This document shows, one piece after another, positions 36,342 through 46,659 of a DNA stretch of 64,000 nucleotides. The position numbers and the translations under genes are program-made. Origin of the DNA: Bimastos eiseni (Eukaryota > Annelida > Clitellata > Crassiclitellata > Lumbricidae); contig OY365806.1 in the NCBI GenBank assembly GCA_959347315.1, forward strand, positions 26,697,015 to 26,761,014, read 5' to 3'. The stretch's first letter is position 1; each line of letters opens with the position of its first letter. Below the pieces are notes generated by a model. The model searched no databases, was not told the origin of the DNA, and worked only from the letters and a program-made list of their open reading frames with translations.

Positions 36342-37527
36342 ATGCCTGTTGATAAATTTGGACGAACTGATACTGGATTAACTCAAAGAATAATTTCTGG
36401 AGGTGTTACTCTATCTCAAGCGAGTAATACATTTCCAAAAAGAGATGGAACGAACGCAATGGAGGGTGATTTGGAAATCAGCGGCAACTCGATAAAAGGT
36501 TTACCGACTGACATTCATTGACCAGTCTTAGTCAGCCAGACTGCGAGCTTTGGCCAAGTCGAAGCCTTAGTCAACCAAGCGATAGCGAATAGTTGTACCT
36601 GAGTGCATTAGTGACAGCGGCCCCAACCATGACTTCTGATGTGACCAAGATAAACGGTTTAACTTACGAAGCCAGCGCTAGCGAATTTCGCAGTGTGCAC
36701 GGTCATGAGTTCGGTCCATGGAGGGCTTTTCAAAACGCTTCTCACTACCACGACATTTGGGTCTCCGAAACAACTGCAAATGTTTGGATACAGATGAAGT
36801 ACCTCATTCCTCTGTCAATGTCGGGATTTTACATCATCGCTGGCCGTTCTAATAACGAAGAAATTACTAGTTGGAAAGTTCAAGCTAGTAACGACGGAAT
36901 AGTATTTACAGATATTCTCCCCCCTAAAAGGGATGCCCTCCTTTTTATGCATTTGATGGAGTTTACATTTCCCGCTTCGACTAACTACGCGTATTGGAGA
37001 TTTCAAGTTATATCTACGAGTGCTGGTGCTGAAACAGCTGCCGTCTGCATGCTACAGTGGAAACCAACGCTGGCCGATCTCACACGAGGAAGAAAATGTT
37101 ACGTCGGTTACGTGCCAAGGTTAACTTCGGACACTAGTAATTATGGTTTTCAAGCCAGTGCTTCATCTCCGCATAACAAAGCCTTTCATGCATTCAAAGA
37201 TGAAGGAGAATGGTTGTCTGAGATTAGCGCAACCATGGAATCGTGGATATCTATCAAGTGTCCAATCGCAGTAAGAATCTGGAAGATCGGCTTGAGGGGG
37301 AGAAAAAAAAGCAACGCAAGGATTTCAGCCTGGAGGATATCGCATACAATTATGAAGGACAAGAGGTTATTTACACGCCGTATAATAACACTTATTTAGG
37401 AAATACTTACCAAGAATTCTTAATCGATTCAGTTGGAAAATATCAGCCCTTTAAGTAAGATTGCCTCCAGGCTGAACCGGGGAAGCCAGGATTAAGCGTG
37501 ATGCAGTTATTCGTGTACGATGATTAA
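36342..37527 (+). pseudogene. fibre-like protein with discoidin (F5/8C-like) sequence
   Basis: ATG 36,342 opens a frame with SGGVTLSQASNTFPKRDGTN, a block that resembles the N-terminal repeat of phage-like tail fibres found in other Polintons. It stops at TGA 36,519 but remains readable to about 36,597. A second frame (ATG 36,629 to 37,399) has two discoidin-like units. The first has FGPWRAFQNAS, VWIQMKY and SWKVQASNDG. The second has NKAFHAFKDEG and WISIKCPIAVRIWKIGLRGR. A shift near 37,310 leads to a third frame that ends GLSVMQLFVYDD at TAA 37,525. Discoidin folds usually bind glycans or lipids, so a role in cell attachment is my inference. Three frames and at least one stop make it a pseudogene. 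Confidence 0.7.
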
Positions 37528-37565
37528 ATTCGCTATGATTTTCAATGAGAAACATCATTGAAAAT

Positions 37566-37868
37566 TTAAACCAGAAGATCAGCAACTTCGTTATCTCCAG
37601 ATACCACGATATACGACGTGCTGCAACCCAGTTCCGTTTCTATCCTCGTTTTTGTAAAAGTAAATGTTTTGTCCTTTTCCAGCTTGTCATGAATGGGCAT
37701 ATCCCACGACCCCTCGAATACGCTCATGTAATATTCCGTCTCATCTGGGGAAAATACCGTAATCAGCTAGAAATATCCTACTGTACCGTACAGATATTGC
37801 TTCGTTTTAACTGTGTAAATTACGTCTTCTTCCAAAGTTTCGAAATCTATAAATTTACGAGTTCCCAT
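37566..37868 (-). pseudogene. small Polinton protein, unknown, about 100 codons
   Basis: One continuous frame from ATG 37,868 (MGTRKFIDFETLEEDVIY) to TAA 37,566, interrupted only by a TAG after VGYF. The second half reads FSPDETEYYMSVFEGSWDMP and later ELGCSTSYIVVSG. The strand-like alternation of hydrophobic residues suggests a beta-rich fold. It converges tail to tail with the fibre gene, 38 bp apart, and leads the leftward capsid block from its 3' side. I do not recognise a family. Confidence 0.6.
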
Positions 37869-37891
37869 TTTTTGTTAGCCAGGATAAAACT

Positions 37892-38200
37892 TTATGTCAA
37901 CATCTTAATCTCGTATCTATTTCTCCATATTTTTTCGTTGGAACGACGTATCGTATTCGCGCCGACTTTTAACGCCATACTCGCCTTATACAACGACGGG
38001 TAGACGGCTGTTTCGTACGTGACGGTATCTAAACTCTCTACGCGTATGGGATTATTTCAAATCGTTTTTAGATGCTCGCACTCGGGTGACGCATCCTTTT
38101 TCACCTTCACCGGCGCCTTCAGTTCTGATTCCGATAAAATACCCTTCTCAACTAGTATTCTTAACATTTCTGGTTTGTTCATATGATCGGCTTTATCCAT
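37892..38200 (-). pseudogene. small Polinton protein with NUMOD1-like HTH end, about 102 codons
   Basis: ATG 38,198-38,200 to TAA 37,892 is one frame with a single internal TGA after LKTI. The N-terminal part (MNKPEMLRILVEKGILSESE) looks like a short SAP/LEM-type helix pair. The C-terminal part (VYPSLYKASMALKVGANTIR, then WRNRYEI) has the spacing of a NUMOD1-type helix-turn-helix, a DNA-binding module of homing-endonuclease-associated proteins. It lies between the capsid gene and the previous small gene, 23 bp from the latter. A DNA-binding or packaging role is inference. Confidence 0.5.
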
Positions 38201-38262
38201 TTTCCTTTAATAGCGATATCAGCTGTGGGAGTTTCATTTTTTTATAATAGAAAATATTTTAT

Positions 38263-39508
38263 TTAATATACAACGCTCATCTTCTGATTGGAAGTTTAGC
38301 AATTTATCTGAAATGACAACTGCATAAGCATCCGTTCCAATCGGCACTGCAGCATTGAAAGTAGCCTTGATCTGGACATCTACGACAGATGACTTTAACC
38401 GCTTTGATTGTTTACTTACATCGAAAACGAACAGCGGATATAAATCTTTGTAATCAGACGGGGCGTAATATTGCTCTGAGTCACGAACTAATCCATCCCA
38501 TGAAATTTCTCGCTATAGTCGCGGCGTCTCTATAAGCTCTCGAAAATTGCTGATTCCAGAATGACAGGTTGTAATCGACTGCTGGGTATCTTTCTTGGTT
38601 CATTATCACGTACATGTTTTTAATATCACAATGATCGAAAATTAATGGATTAGCTTGTTGATCGGCGCTTCCATTCGTTTGAAATCCAACGATAATATAC
38701 CTCGGTTTTTCCGGTGATGTCTTTACGCTAAGTCGCCAACTGAATGTGGCAGAGTGAGTAACCGCTACGGTATCGCAAAGATTAGCTCGGTAGGCTACTG
38801 GTAACGTTGCCTTTGATTCGACGGAATCACATGCGGCATAAACTATGAAATTTTACTGATGTTGACTTTACCAGCCACTGCTACGTAGTCCCTAAAAATA
38901 GCATCACTGTCGGCTTTGCGAACGAGAGATAAAATATGCTTCATGCCGTAGACTATCTTATCGTAATCCTCACAGAATTAAAAAATGTGCTTCAGAGGTA
39001 TTATGAAACTAAATGTGCCCTTTACAGTTGGTTTCTGAATGTGATACGCCCGCCATATCGCGAATCCAGAGTTGTCGGCTCTAACAGCAGTCGCGGCTGT
39101 ATCTTTAGTCCATAATTGGTTAAGTCCTTGCGCCAGAGCGAAGTCGTTGGCATATTTCAGCAACCCTAGCATAGTTGTGGATTGTCCAGGATGAAACAAG
39201 CTTTCGATCTCTTGATTCGATAGGGAATACGAAATTCGACTAAAGAGGTGCATGAGTCCGTTGTTGACTAAAGCTACATCATCGGCATCGGCGTAAAAAG
39301 TTCCATCCGCTTTAGTCAGTCTGCCTTCGAAAAGCAGGTATGACTCAGCTGGATGGCTGAAAAGATCTTGAAGTTCGATGTTCACACGAATTTCCCCAGG
39401 GCTGTTAAGATTCGCCTCCACCACTGGTTCGTACTCGTGCCATTCGTATCTCTCAACCGCCTCATCTATTATAGTATTTTCAGTAAATCTTAGAATATCC
39501 GACTGCAT
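38263..39508 (-). pseudogene. MCP: Polinton major capsid protein (double jelly-roll type)
   Basis: It would form the icosahedral shell. The open N-terminal part (ATG 39,508 to TAA 38,978, 176 codons) has the opening MQSDILRFTENT, then VNIELQDLFSHPAESYLLFE, LMHLFSRISYSLSNQEIESL and GTFSFIIPLKHIF, matching the Polinton capsid N-domain. Reading continues after the stop (CEDYDKIVYGMKHILSLVRK), then through frameshifts to FSWRLSVKTSPEKPRYIIVG and YPAVDYNLSF, and ends at MSVVY-stop (TAA 38,263). The total of about 415 codons is within the family range. At least four disruptions are present. Confidence 0.85.
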
Positions 39509-39533
39509 TTTAAAAATATAGCAATAAAATATC

Positions 39534-40010
39534 TTAAGCCAACTTCATTCCAGATTCACGCAGCAGATCTTGGATCGACACGGCACCACCGTTACCGGAT
39601 AGTAAATTATTTATATTCGTATTTCCATGGGGAGATATTAAACCCTTTAACGCCTTCTCGCTATCTCGACTAAGTGTCGCATTTCCGTTGGGGTATATTA
39701 AACCCTTTAACAAATCCTTGCTCTGTTGGCTGAGTACGGCTCATTGCGGCGGTGATGGATTAAACAGCTTTGCGGCTGCTTTATCCACCAATCGCTTTCC
39801 AGCATTGATAGCAACGGTCTTATCAACATCTATGGCCTTTTTTCCAATCTCCGTTGCAGCGCCTTTCCCAGCACTTAATGCGGTTGCTGCTACCTGTCTC
39901 GCCGCATTCGAGGATAACGTTCTTTTGAAAAATCCTGATACCGTGTCAAATATTTCAGAGCCTCCTACGACGTATCTTTCAGTAAACCTTCTCGTAGCTC
40001 TGACAATCAT
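39534..40010 (-). pseudogene. Polinton structural-region protein, unknown, about 158 codons
   Basis: One frame from ATG 40,010 to TAA 39,534, broken only by a TGA after LFNPSPPQ (39,741). The N-terminal half is basic with an Ala-rich helix (NAARQVAATALSAGKGAATE). The C-terminal half carries a GLISPHGN/GLIYPNGN pair 20-odd residues apart and ends LLRESGMKLA. It sits directly behind the capsid gene in the same orientation, as minor virion proteins often do. I have no named family for it. Minor capsid or cement protein is only a guess. Confidence 0.6.
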
Positions 40011-40011
40011 T

Positions 40012-40854
40012 TTATAATTGTATCATTAAATTTTTATACTCTAACGCATCTATCGCATTTTTTCGAAGTAACTCATCGCAGATACCAACTATCTCGTTTC
40101 TTAATCCAATATTTCCCGCTCTGAACAGGATCTTGCGGGAGAACTACGACTCCTTCGCCCGTTGAGAACCTCCCTTCCGATATCGGCTTAATGTTTTACC
40201 TATATTTTTCGCTTCTAGACGACTTGGGTTTGTTCGGATTCTCAGGTTGACGAATTGCGTTTGTCACAGTCAAAATCTCACTCAAGTCTTTGACATCGTC
40301 TATGTCGTAAATCGTCTTGTCTGGTTTTGCCCTGTCAATAACTCCCAAAGTTCCCTTATAGGTAACATCTCCGATAGTTATATCATCACCTCCGATCGTG
40401 ATTGGGCTGTCCCCGATGTGAAGTCGACCATCTTTAGAGTATATTCCGAAGGTCGTATCCGTCGACTTCTTGTTTGTAGCGTATTCTTTTAAATATTTTA
40501 TTGCTATATCACCTAATTCCAAAATTCTTATATCTGAATCGGGATCGTCATCAAACACTTCTATCGAGGGATATTGTGGGAATTGAATCGCTTCAACGAT
40601 GTCGATATCGGTGCTGGCAATGCTCGAAGCGCGGCAGTTGTTGCTATAGAGTTCTCTTTTATAGTACCTATTTCTTTGGATATTCCGGACTGAGAGTCGA
40701 TTATCGGTTTGTACGCCTTTATCAATTCCTGTTGAAGCCCAATGTCCCCTATTTTCTCGGATAACGAGTCTTGTCTAATATTTTGCTTTGTCTTGAGGAA
40801 GTTCTCAACGATAAAATTACGTTTGGCTGGGTCTTTGATTTTTAGAAACGACAT
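40012..40854 (-). pseudogene. Polinton conserved protein (DUF8207-like), about 280 codons
   Basis: ATG 40,854 to TAA 40,012 with a frameshift near 40,580 and another near 40,195. The first part is a charged helical stretch (LKIKDPAKRNFIVENFLKTK, with possible coiled coil). The middle has the block TTFGIYSKDGRLHIGDSPIT, then IGDVTYKGT and NAIRQPE. This is the pattern I associate with the uncharacterised DUF8207 domain of animal Polintons. The C-terminus carries NIGLRNEIVGICDELLRKN. It abuts the preceding gene within 2 bp. Function unknown; the minor capsid (penton) role is the main hypothesis to test. Confidence 0.65.
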
Positions 40855-40936
40855 TTTTAACTTGGGAACATAATATTTAAACGTAAAAACATAATATTTA
40901 AACGTGAAACATAAAACGTAAAACGTAAATTTACGT

Positions 40937-41472
40937 TCACTTTGTATTCAATTCGTTTTGCCTAGGGAACGATTGTTTCGTCGCTTCATCTATGTTGGCA
41001 TTGCTTTTACTTCTAACCTCTTCCTTCATCTGATTAAATTTCTCGAATTCGCTTGGAATAACAGAATATTCCGAGTCTGAGATACTATAATCATCTAAGG
41101 CTTTTGAAACAAGGTCGCTGATCGCATTTTGTTTCCCTTCAGCTATAGTCTTGATATTTGCATGTTATTCTTGCCGCAACGATAGAAGTCGGCGGACTTG
41201 GGCAGATTTCAAACACAATGCTCCGGCTCCTGCAGATAACGATACCACAATTGTCGCGGCTAGTGCAGCTACGATGGTACTTAGAAAAGTTACGCCTAAT
41301 GAGGCGAGTCCTGAAGATGTAAGGGTTAACAAACCTCCCAACGCTTCGACTACTTTAACACTCTTTTGATATTTTTTACAAATTATTTCTCTCTTTTCAC
41401 GTTCACGTAAGATTTCCTGTTGAATTTCAGATATTTTCTGTGTCGATAGGTGTCTGCTTTATTCAATTCCAT
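40937..41472 (-). pseudogene. Polinton membrane-type protein with hydrophobic helix pair
   Basis: It starts MELNKADTYR at 41,472, shifts frame once, and reads on through a basic, coiled-coil-like stretch (ISEIQQEILREREKREIICK). A long hydrophobic region follows: GGLLTLTSSGLASLGVTFLS, then TIVAALAATIVVSLSAGAGA, enough for two transmembrane helices. A stop follows LSLRQE. Readable sequence continues (AISDLVSKALDDYSISDSEY) to TGA 40,937. I infer a membrane or pore-forming virion component. I do not recognise a named family. Confidence 0.55.
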
Positions 41473-41513
41473 TTTATAATATCGAAGAATATTCTTAAAA
41501 TGGAATTCAAGTT

Positions 41514-41925
41514 TTATTCGTTGACGCGGTAATCGACATAACATAACCAATTTCCTTCGTTTATGGTGACAGTTCCAAGATCTCTAAAATTCTTGATATC
41601 GAGTAAAATGTCTTCCATGACTCCTGTAACGGTATCGCTTAGCAGGCGGCAACTCGCTTCTATAAATTCCGGATGGAGCGAAACTTTACACGATCCTCTC
41701 GTCATTCGTACACCTAAACCTAAAGGGGAATCAACCATCTCATGAGAATGAATAGTTATTGTAGATTGAGCAAAAAAACTCCCATCTTAAACCACCCCTT
41801 TGTCTTTGCGGTCTATACTTTACATCCCACATACCTTCACACGCCTTCCACGTGACGGATCTCGGTTGTGTTCTCGTGCGAGAGTGAATAGAAAGAAGTC
41901 TTGTCAAATCTATATTATCTACCAA
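41514..41925 (-). pseudogene. Polinton conserved small protein, unknown, about 137 codons
   Basis: The frame from 41,925 reads through SVTWKACEGMWDVKYRPQR, shifts near 41,770-41,800, and continues as FFAQSTITIHSHEMVDSPLG, then VRMTRGSCKVSLHPEFIEAS and LLSDTVTGVMEDIL, to the stop at 41,514. The residues after the shift are well ordered and hydrophobic in an alternating pattern. The gene is head to head with the integrase, sharing the gap at about 41,926. No named domain. It completes the minus-strand block. Confidence 0.6.
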
Positions 41926-42869
41926 AGCCAGTCTCGGGTTAGGTTTAAAAAAATCCTAAAATTACAATGGACCGACCAACTCGAGGATGAGTTACATAAG
42001 CCTATAGCAAGACGTTTTAGGAAGAGGTAGGTGTACGTTGGTGGAATAGATGAAATATCGGCTGCTGATTTAGTCGATATGCAGAGTTTCGCTAAAGATA
42101 ACGATGGCGTGAAATACTTACTAACCGTAATAGATGTGTTTTCCAAGTACGGTTGCATTGTACCATTAAATGATAAGAGTGGAAAATCTAGTGGCTTCGT
42201 GAAAATAATCGAGAGCGGTAGAAGACCAGGCAAGGTTTGGGTGGATAAAGGTAAAAAATTTTATAATAAAGACTTTAAGAAATTAGTCGAGTTGTATTCT
42301 ACGGGGAACGAAGAAAAGTCATGCGCTGTTGAGCGTTGGAATTTAACAATGCGTGAAAGAGTGTTTAAATATTTTACAGCTAATTCAACTAGACGATATA
42401 TCGATGTGTTGGATGAAACGGTTAGTAATTACAATGAAACTAGGCATTCTTCCATTAAAATGACACCCTCTAAAGCTAGTTTGAAAATGAATGAAAAGGT
42501 AGTTTGGATGAACTTATACGGTGATGAGATCTCGGAACCTATTATACCCAGGTCTTCGATCGTTGATAAAGTTAGAATAACGAAGAAGAAGAACATCTTT
42601 GAAAAAGGTTTTACACCAGGAAGAACGAAGAGATCTTCACAATTTCAAAGATTCAATACACGGATCCACCAACTTATAAGATCACTGATTATAATGGTGA
42701 GAAAATACAGGGCTCATTTTACGAATAGGAGCTACAGAAGACTACTCAAGAAATATTTAGATTAGAAAAGATAATCAGGAAAAGGGGAAACAAGTCGCTG
42801 GTGAAATGGTTGGGTCATCCTGAGTCATTTAATTCCTGGGTTGATAATGAAGACTTGGTGGTCACGTGA
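41926..42869 (+). pseudogene. INT: retroviral-type integrase with chromodomain (Polinton INT)
   Basis: It would insert the element into host DNA. The N-terminal zinc-finger part is missing; recognisable sequence begins WTDQLEDELHKPIARRF, then a TAG at 42,028. The catalytic core follows: Asp in ADLVDM (42,067), Asp in WVDKGKKF (42,244) and Glu in VERWNLTM (42,331). The Asp-Glu gap of about 28 residues is shorter than the usual 35, so some codons were lost. A frameshift near 42,630 and a TAG at about 42,727 precede the chromodomain WLGHPESFNSWVDNE, which ends at TGA 42,867 inside the right TIR. Confidence 0.95.
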
Positions 42870-43114
42870 TGACTCATCATCGAAACTATTGGAAATTCCC
42901 GTGACTTTTGACCAGGAGCTAGTGCATTAATTGTGGCTCATTTTCTGGTGGCCTATATGGTTGGTATTAGAACCATGATGTGGGTTGTTGCGATTTTTGG
43001 TGATTTTGTAACCTAATTTTAGGTCAATAATACGTTTTGTAACCTATTTGGTGGGTGAATTAACCAATATTATGGTCAATTGTCCCAGGTAGCTCACTTT
43101 CCTACTACTATCGT
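42803..43114 (-). repeat. Polinton right terminal inverted repeat
   Basis: It includes the last codons of the integrase and ends CCTACTACTATCGT. Its complement is the left TIR. Confidence 0.92.
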
Positions 43115-45227
43115 TTGTCTATCATTTCAGCTAACATCGTCAAATATTTAATCTGATAAGTGATAACACATTTCCAAGTTTTTGGGAACAACCGTGCCTC
43201 TGGCTGCATGTGTCCTCCTTCTGTTCACTTTTCCCTTCCCTCTTTCCTTCACCCCTACCAAGTCAGACGCGTTCCCTCTGTCTTGGTAGACGTGGTTTAC
43301 CTTTGGGGCAGAAGTTCGGGTTCTCCCTCAACAGTTTTTATTCAATTCGTTTCCATTGCAGTGGTTTATTTACGCTCATTAATTTTTTATTGCTTTGCTA
43401 TTGCATGATAATTCATTGCAATGTAATCTCCATAATATTCCTTCAGCATAAATGTTTTCTGGAAACCAGGCTTTATCACCCTCGCTTTATTAAATCAGGG
43501 CCACAATAGGCAAGCTTTTATGTAATTTACGGTCAGATACCGGCAGAGGTGCACGGTCAGGCGTGGTATCACTTTGTCATGCGTGCTGTCACATTTGCTT
43601 TCAATTGCAATTTTCAGGTTAGCGCAATACATAATTCGGCTGCGTAGGCTACTGTGTGAACTTATGCAAACCTTTACTTTCATACGAAATTAAATTTACT
43701 TTTTTAATTCTTCACTAAAATATAATTGCCTTTGTTTTCTGTAGCATTATTTAAAAATGTAAGTGACACGTTAAGTGATAAAAATTGCAAACAATGCGTA
43801 GGCTGATACACTAATTTCGACGCTTACCAATTTTACATTGCCGTATGAGCATCGCATTTTATGGTACAAAACGACAGACATGAAAGTCCGAAGTTACTCA
43901 GATTGATTTCAGAAATCTGTTGTTATTGCGCAGTTGAATAGCTAAGATTGTGGGTTAAAACTGGACAATATTTTGAAATGAAATCCAAGTCAGCTGACAC
44001 TTTGTAAAACTTGTAATATTATTTAATAACTCCATTGGATATCTTATTGATTATTTTGTGCGTGTCGCCAGCCACGGCTAAGTGGGCTGTTGATTTAGTT
44101 CAATAAACTTCAATATAATTGTTTAGCCTATATACGTCAAGAAAAATGGACATAGTGAAGTCTAAGGAATTTCAAAGCGATTAGGGAAACAGCAGGTAGA
44201 ATAAAAAAAATATTTGAAATGACAAAACAAATTGTAGGCTAGAAATTGTGTTAAGAACGAGGAGTGGCATTACGAAATAACAGTCATATCAATATGAAAT
44301 TACGGTTCTTGTATCCAGTCGGAAAGTATCCAATACAACATTTACATAATTATTATTAGGAAAGTTCGGATCCGCGGAGATCATAAATCCACCTTAGAAG
44401 ATCCTTGTATATAGTTGTATAAAAATGGTTGTATAAAATTGATTGTTTAAAAAAATGTTGACACAAAGAACATGTTCTGTTGCTAACCTGGCAGCAATTG
44501 CTATGTGTAGACTAATTGGTTCTTGATAACGATTGTAATTGTCGTCATCTCTAATTATTGGCATTGAAATACATAATTTATAAAAAACGTTTGCTAACAC
44601 TTCGCTCGATTCATTCAGTTATTCGATCAGGTACCATTCTAGAGGAGCAAAGAGAGTAATTTTGAACAAAATACCAGATCTGTAGGCCTACTCAACAAAA
44701 CATTTTGTAATGCTATTATGAAATTCGCTGACCTTCTGGAAATCGGACTCTTACCTCCCACGGACAATTCTTATTTGAAGCTCGTGAATAAGCTGGTGCC
44801 GTGCGCTTGGCTTCAAGTATCTCTTTAGAAATGTGGCGATTACGATTTTGATTACCGTACGATTCGTGTACTTATTTTGCGCAGTAAATCCTATATATGG
44901 TAGTAGGGACACTATTATGGCTTCATAACAGTACTGGGTTTACTGTCGCGATAATACCACGGTAATGGGAGGTTAACCATATCGCTGTTGTATATTATAC
45001 ATTACACAATGACATTCTTATTCACTAATAGCCATTTGCTTACTTACTTAACTAAAGCTTCCATTCCGCTTCAGTTCCACTCACGCTCTAACGTTACATG
45101 CTCTCATAACTTCTACAGGAAGGTGCTTGAGGATGGAAAGTACGATATAGTGAAACTGTTGAAGCAAATAATGCGACCGCATTTGTTTTAAAAGTAATCT
45201 TCGTTCTACCAAAACTGATATTGGGCT
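43115..45227. other. no gene seen
   Basis: AT-rich; short ORFs without similarity. A 12-bp palindrome AGAACATGTTCT at about 44,467-44,478 is the only local structure noted. Confidence 0.55.
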
Positions 45228-45709
45228 TTTAAAGCTCAATACATCACCTGCAGAGTACAGAGATGTCCTTGAAAAAAAACTAATTTTGGAAACCATTTAG
45301 CTTTGAAATATATCAGCTTGTCTTTATTGATAAAGAGCTTTTAGACGGAACCGGCGGGCCGAAATCACACACCAATGTATGCACCACTTGTACCCCAAAC
45401 CCAAAGGTCGATCAGTTGATAACTGCCATCGCGTTATTGACTTCCGTCACAAAAATGTCTCCTGCTGACAAATATGATCTATCAGATACTGCATGTGGTC
45501 ATTAGCGTCGCCACGGGTGGGGGGAGGAGGCAGCTGCCCCATCCCTGCGGAGGCTAGATCTTTGGGATTCTTACAAATCCGATGAGTCTCTATTGGGGTA
45601 CCCCTACATGATTTGCAATTTGACATTGCAGGTCTTCTTCTCCTTTTCCAAGATTAGTTTTCTTTTCAAAGATACCAATGTACTCTGCAGGTGTGTATTG
45701 AGCTTTAAA
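45228..45709. repeat. inverted repeat with about 65-bp arms
   Basis: Arm 1 (45,228-45,294) and arm 2 (45,643-45,709) are reverse complements with scattered changes, sharing TTTAAAGCTCAATACA and CTGCAGAGTACA. Arm 1 can be translated as LKLNTSPAEYRDVLEKK. The 350-bp spacer has no recognised gene. It may be a decayed transposon or an inverted duplication of an old coding sequence. Confidence 0.7.
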
Positions 45710-46550
45710 ATATTAAAGATAGAATACAGAAAAGTATCATGTTGTTTTTGTATCCTATTCGAAGTGTTGAGTCATGGGATGGTAACCTATTCACATCAGT
45801 ATTTCAGCCGCATGATCGACAGCTAAGTCCTCGCCATATACGCTGCCTATTTTGCATAAAACCCTGCACCAAATGTATTTATAAACTAACTTTCATCGGC
45901 CACTCACAGGCGCAAACATAGCCATCATCAAGTTGGAATACATCTGACCTGTCATGGTTCAGCAGTTTGTATCAACTATAGCTGAAGATGAAACTACACG
46001 AGACGATGATAGGCCTACGCAATAGGCTGGCTTTTGGCCTCTCAACTGTTTACAATAATTTTGCAAATGTTCTATATTATAAGACTGGTTGCGCACACAC
46101 ATATTTGAAATTGTAAACAATAAGGCTATACATTTATTTCAATCGCCATTAATTTAATAGGCCTCTAGAGGCCTTATTCCCATAAATATAATAGTAATTT
46201 TTTAGCAAACTATAACAGCTTAAATAATGTCTGCATTATAATAATATTTTCATCAAGGCGTCGCATCCACAAATACACTAATGGGCTCTATATATTATAA
46301 TCATCTATATAAAGATATTATTTTTTCAAATATAAATATAATATCAAGTCACGCATATCTGAAAAACAGTGTCATTGATTCAACAGATTACATAAATTAT
46401 CATCACTTAATTTATTCTTTGGATGTTTGTTAAGTTATATCGATAATAGTTCTATTGCCTAGGCTAATTATTGATTACCAGTATATTTCTATACAGTTTT
46501 ATGAACTGACTGTCGTGCATTATTGTGACTTTATATTATCTACATAATTG
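45710..46550. other. no gene seen
   Basis: Short ORFs and AT-rich DNA only. Confidence 0.55.
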
Positions 46551-46605
46551 GTGGCCATGTATTAGTGGGATTCTTCATCCCTTCTGGGTCACCCCTTAGT
46601 AACCA
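46551..46605 (+). repeat. non-LTR 3'-UTR stem-loop motif
   Basis: GTGGCC, TAGTGGGATTC-TTC-ATCCC and TTCTGGGTC, the same layout as at 47,783. Its coding part is absent, so it is a truncated retrotransposon tail. Confidence 0.65.
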
Positions 46606-46659
46606 CTATTAATGTAAGTTGCTACGTATACAGGATAAGCCATTGATATAACAAATACT

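Larger units (their letters stand above)
31695..43114 (+). mobile_element. Polinton/Maverick DNA transposon, 11.4 kb, decayed
   Basis: Self-synthesising transposon class with long terminal inverted repeats, protein-primed polymerase B, retroviral-type integrase, adenovirus-type protease and jelly-roll capsid, all recognisable here. The ends ACGATAGT..AAAGTGAGCTACCTG match in inverted orientation over about 312 bp. The 6-bp flanks, GAGCTC and TTGTCT, do not match, so no target duplication is visible. The element is shorter than the 15-20 kb usual for the class. No packaging ATPase was found. The flanking TAGGCCTA word is essentially absent from the interior, as expected of a separate lineage. 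All genes are broken. Confidence 0.97.

Noticed and set aside
37545..38003. 152-codon plus-strand ORF
   Set aside because: It is antisense to the two small minus-strand Polinton genes, which have ATG-to-stop frames each with a single stop.
31689..43120. 6-bp target duplication of the Polinton
   Set aside because: GAGCTC and TTGTCT at the two borders do not match, and ACGAT/ATCGT belongs to the inverted repeat.
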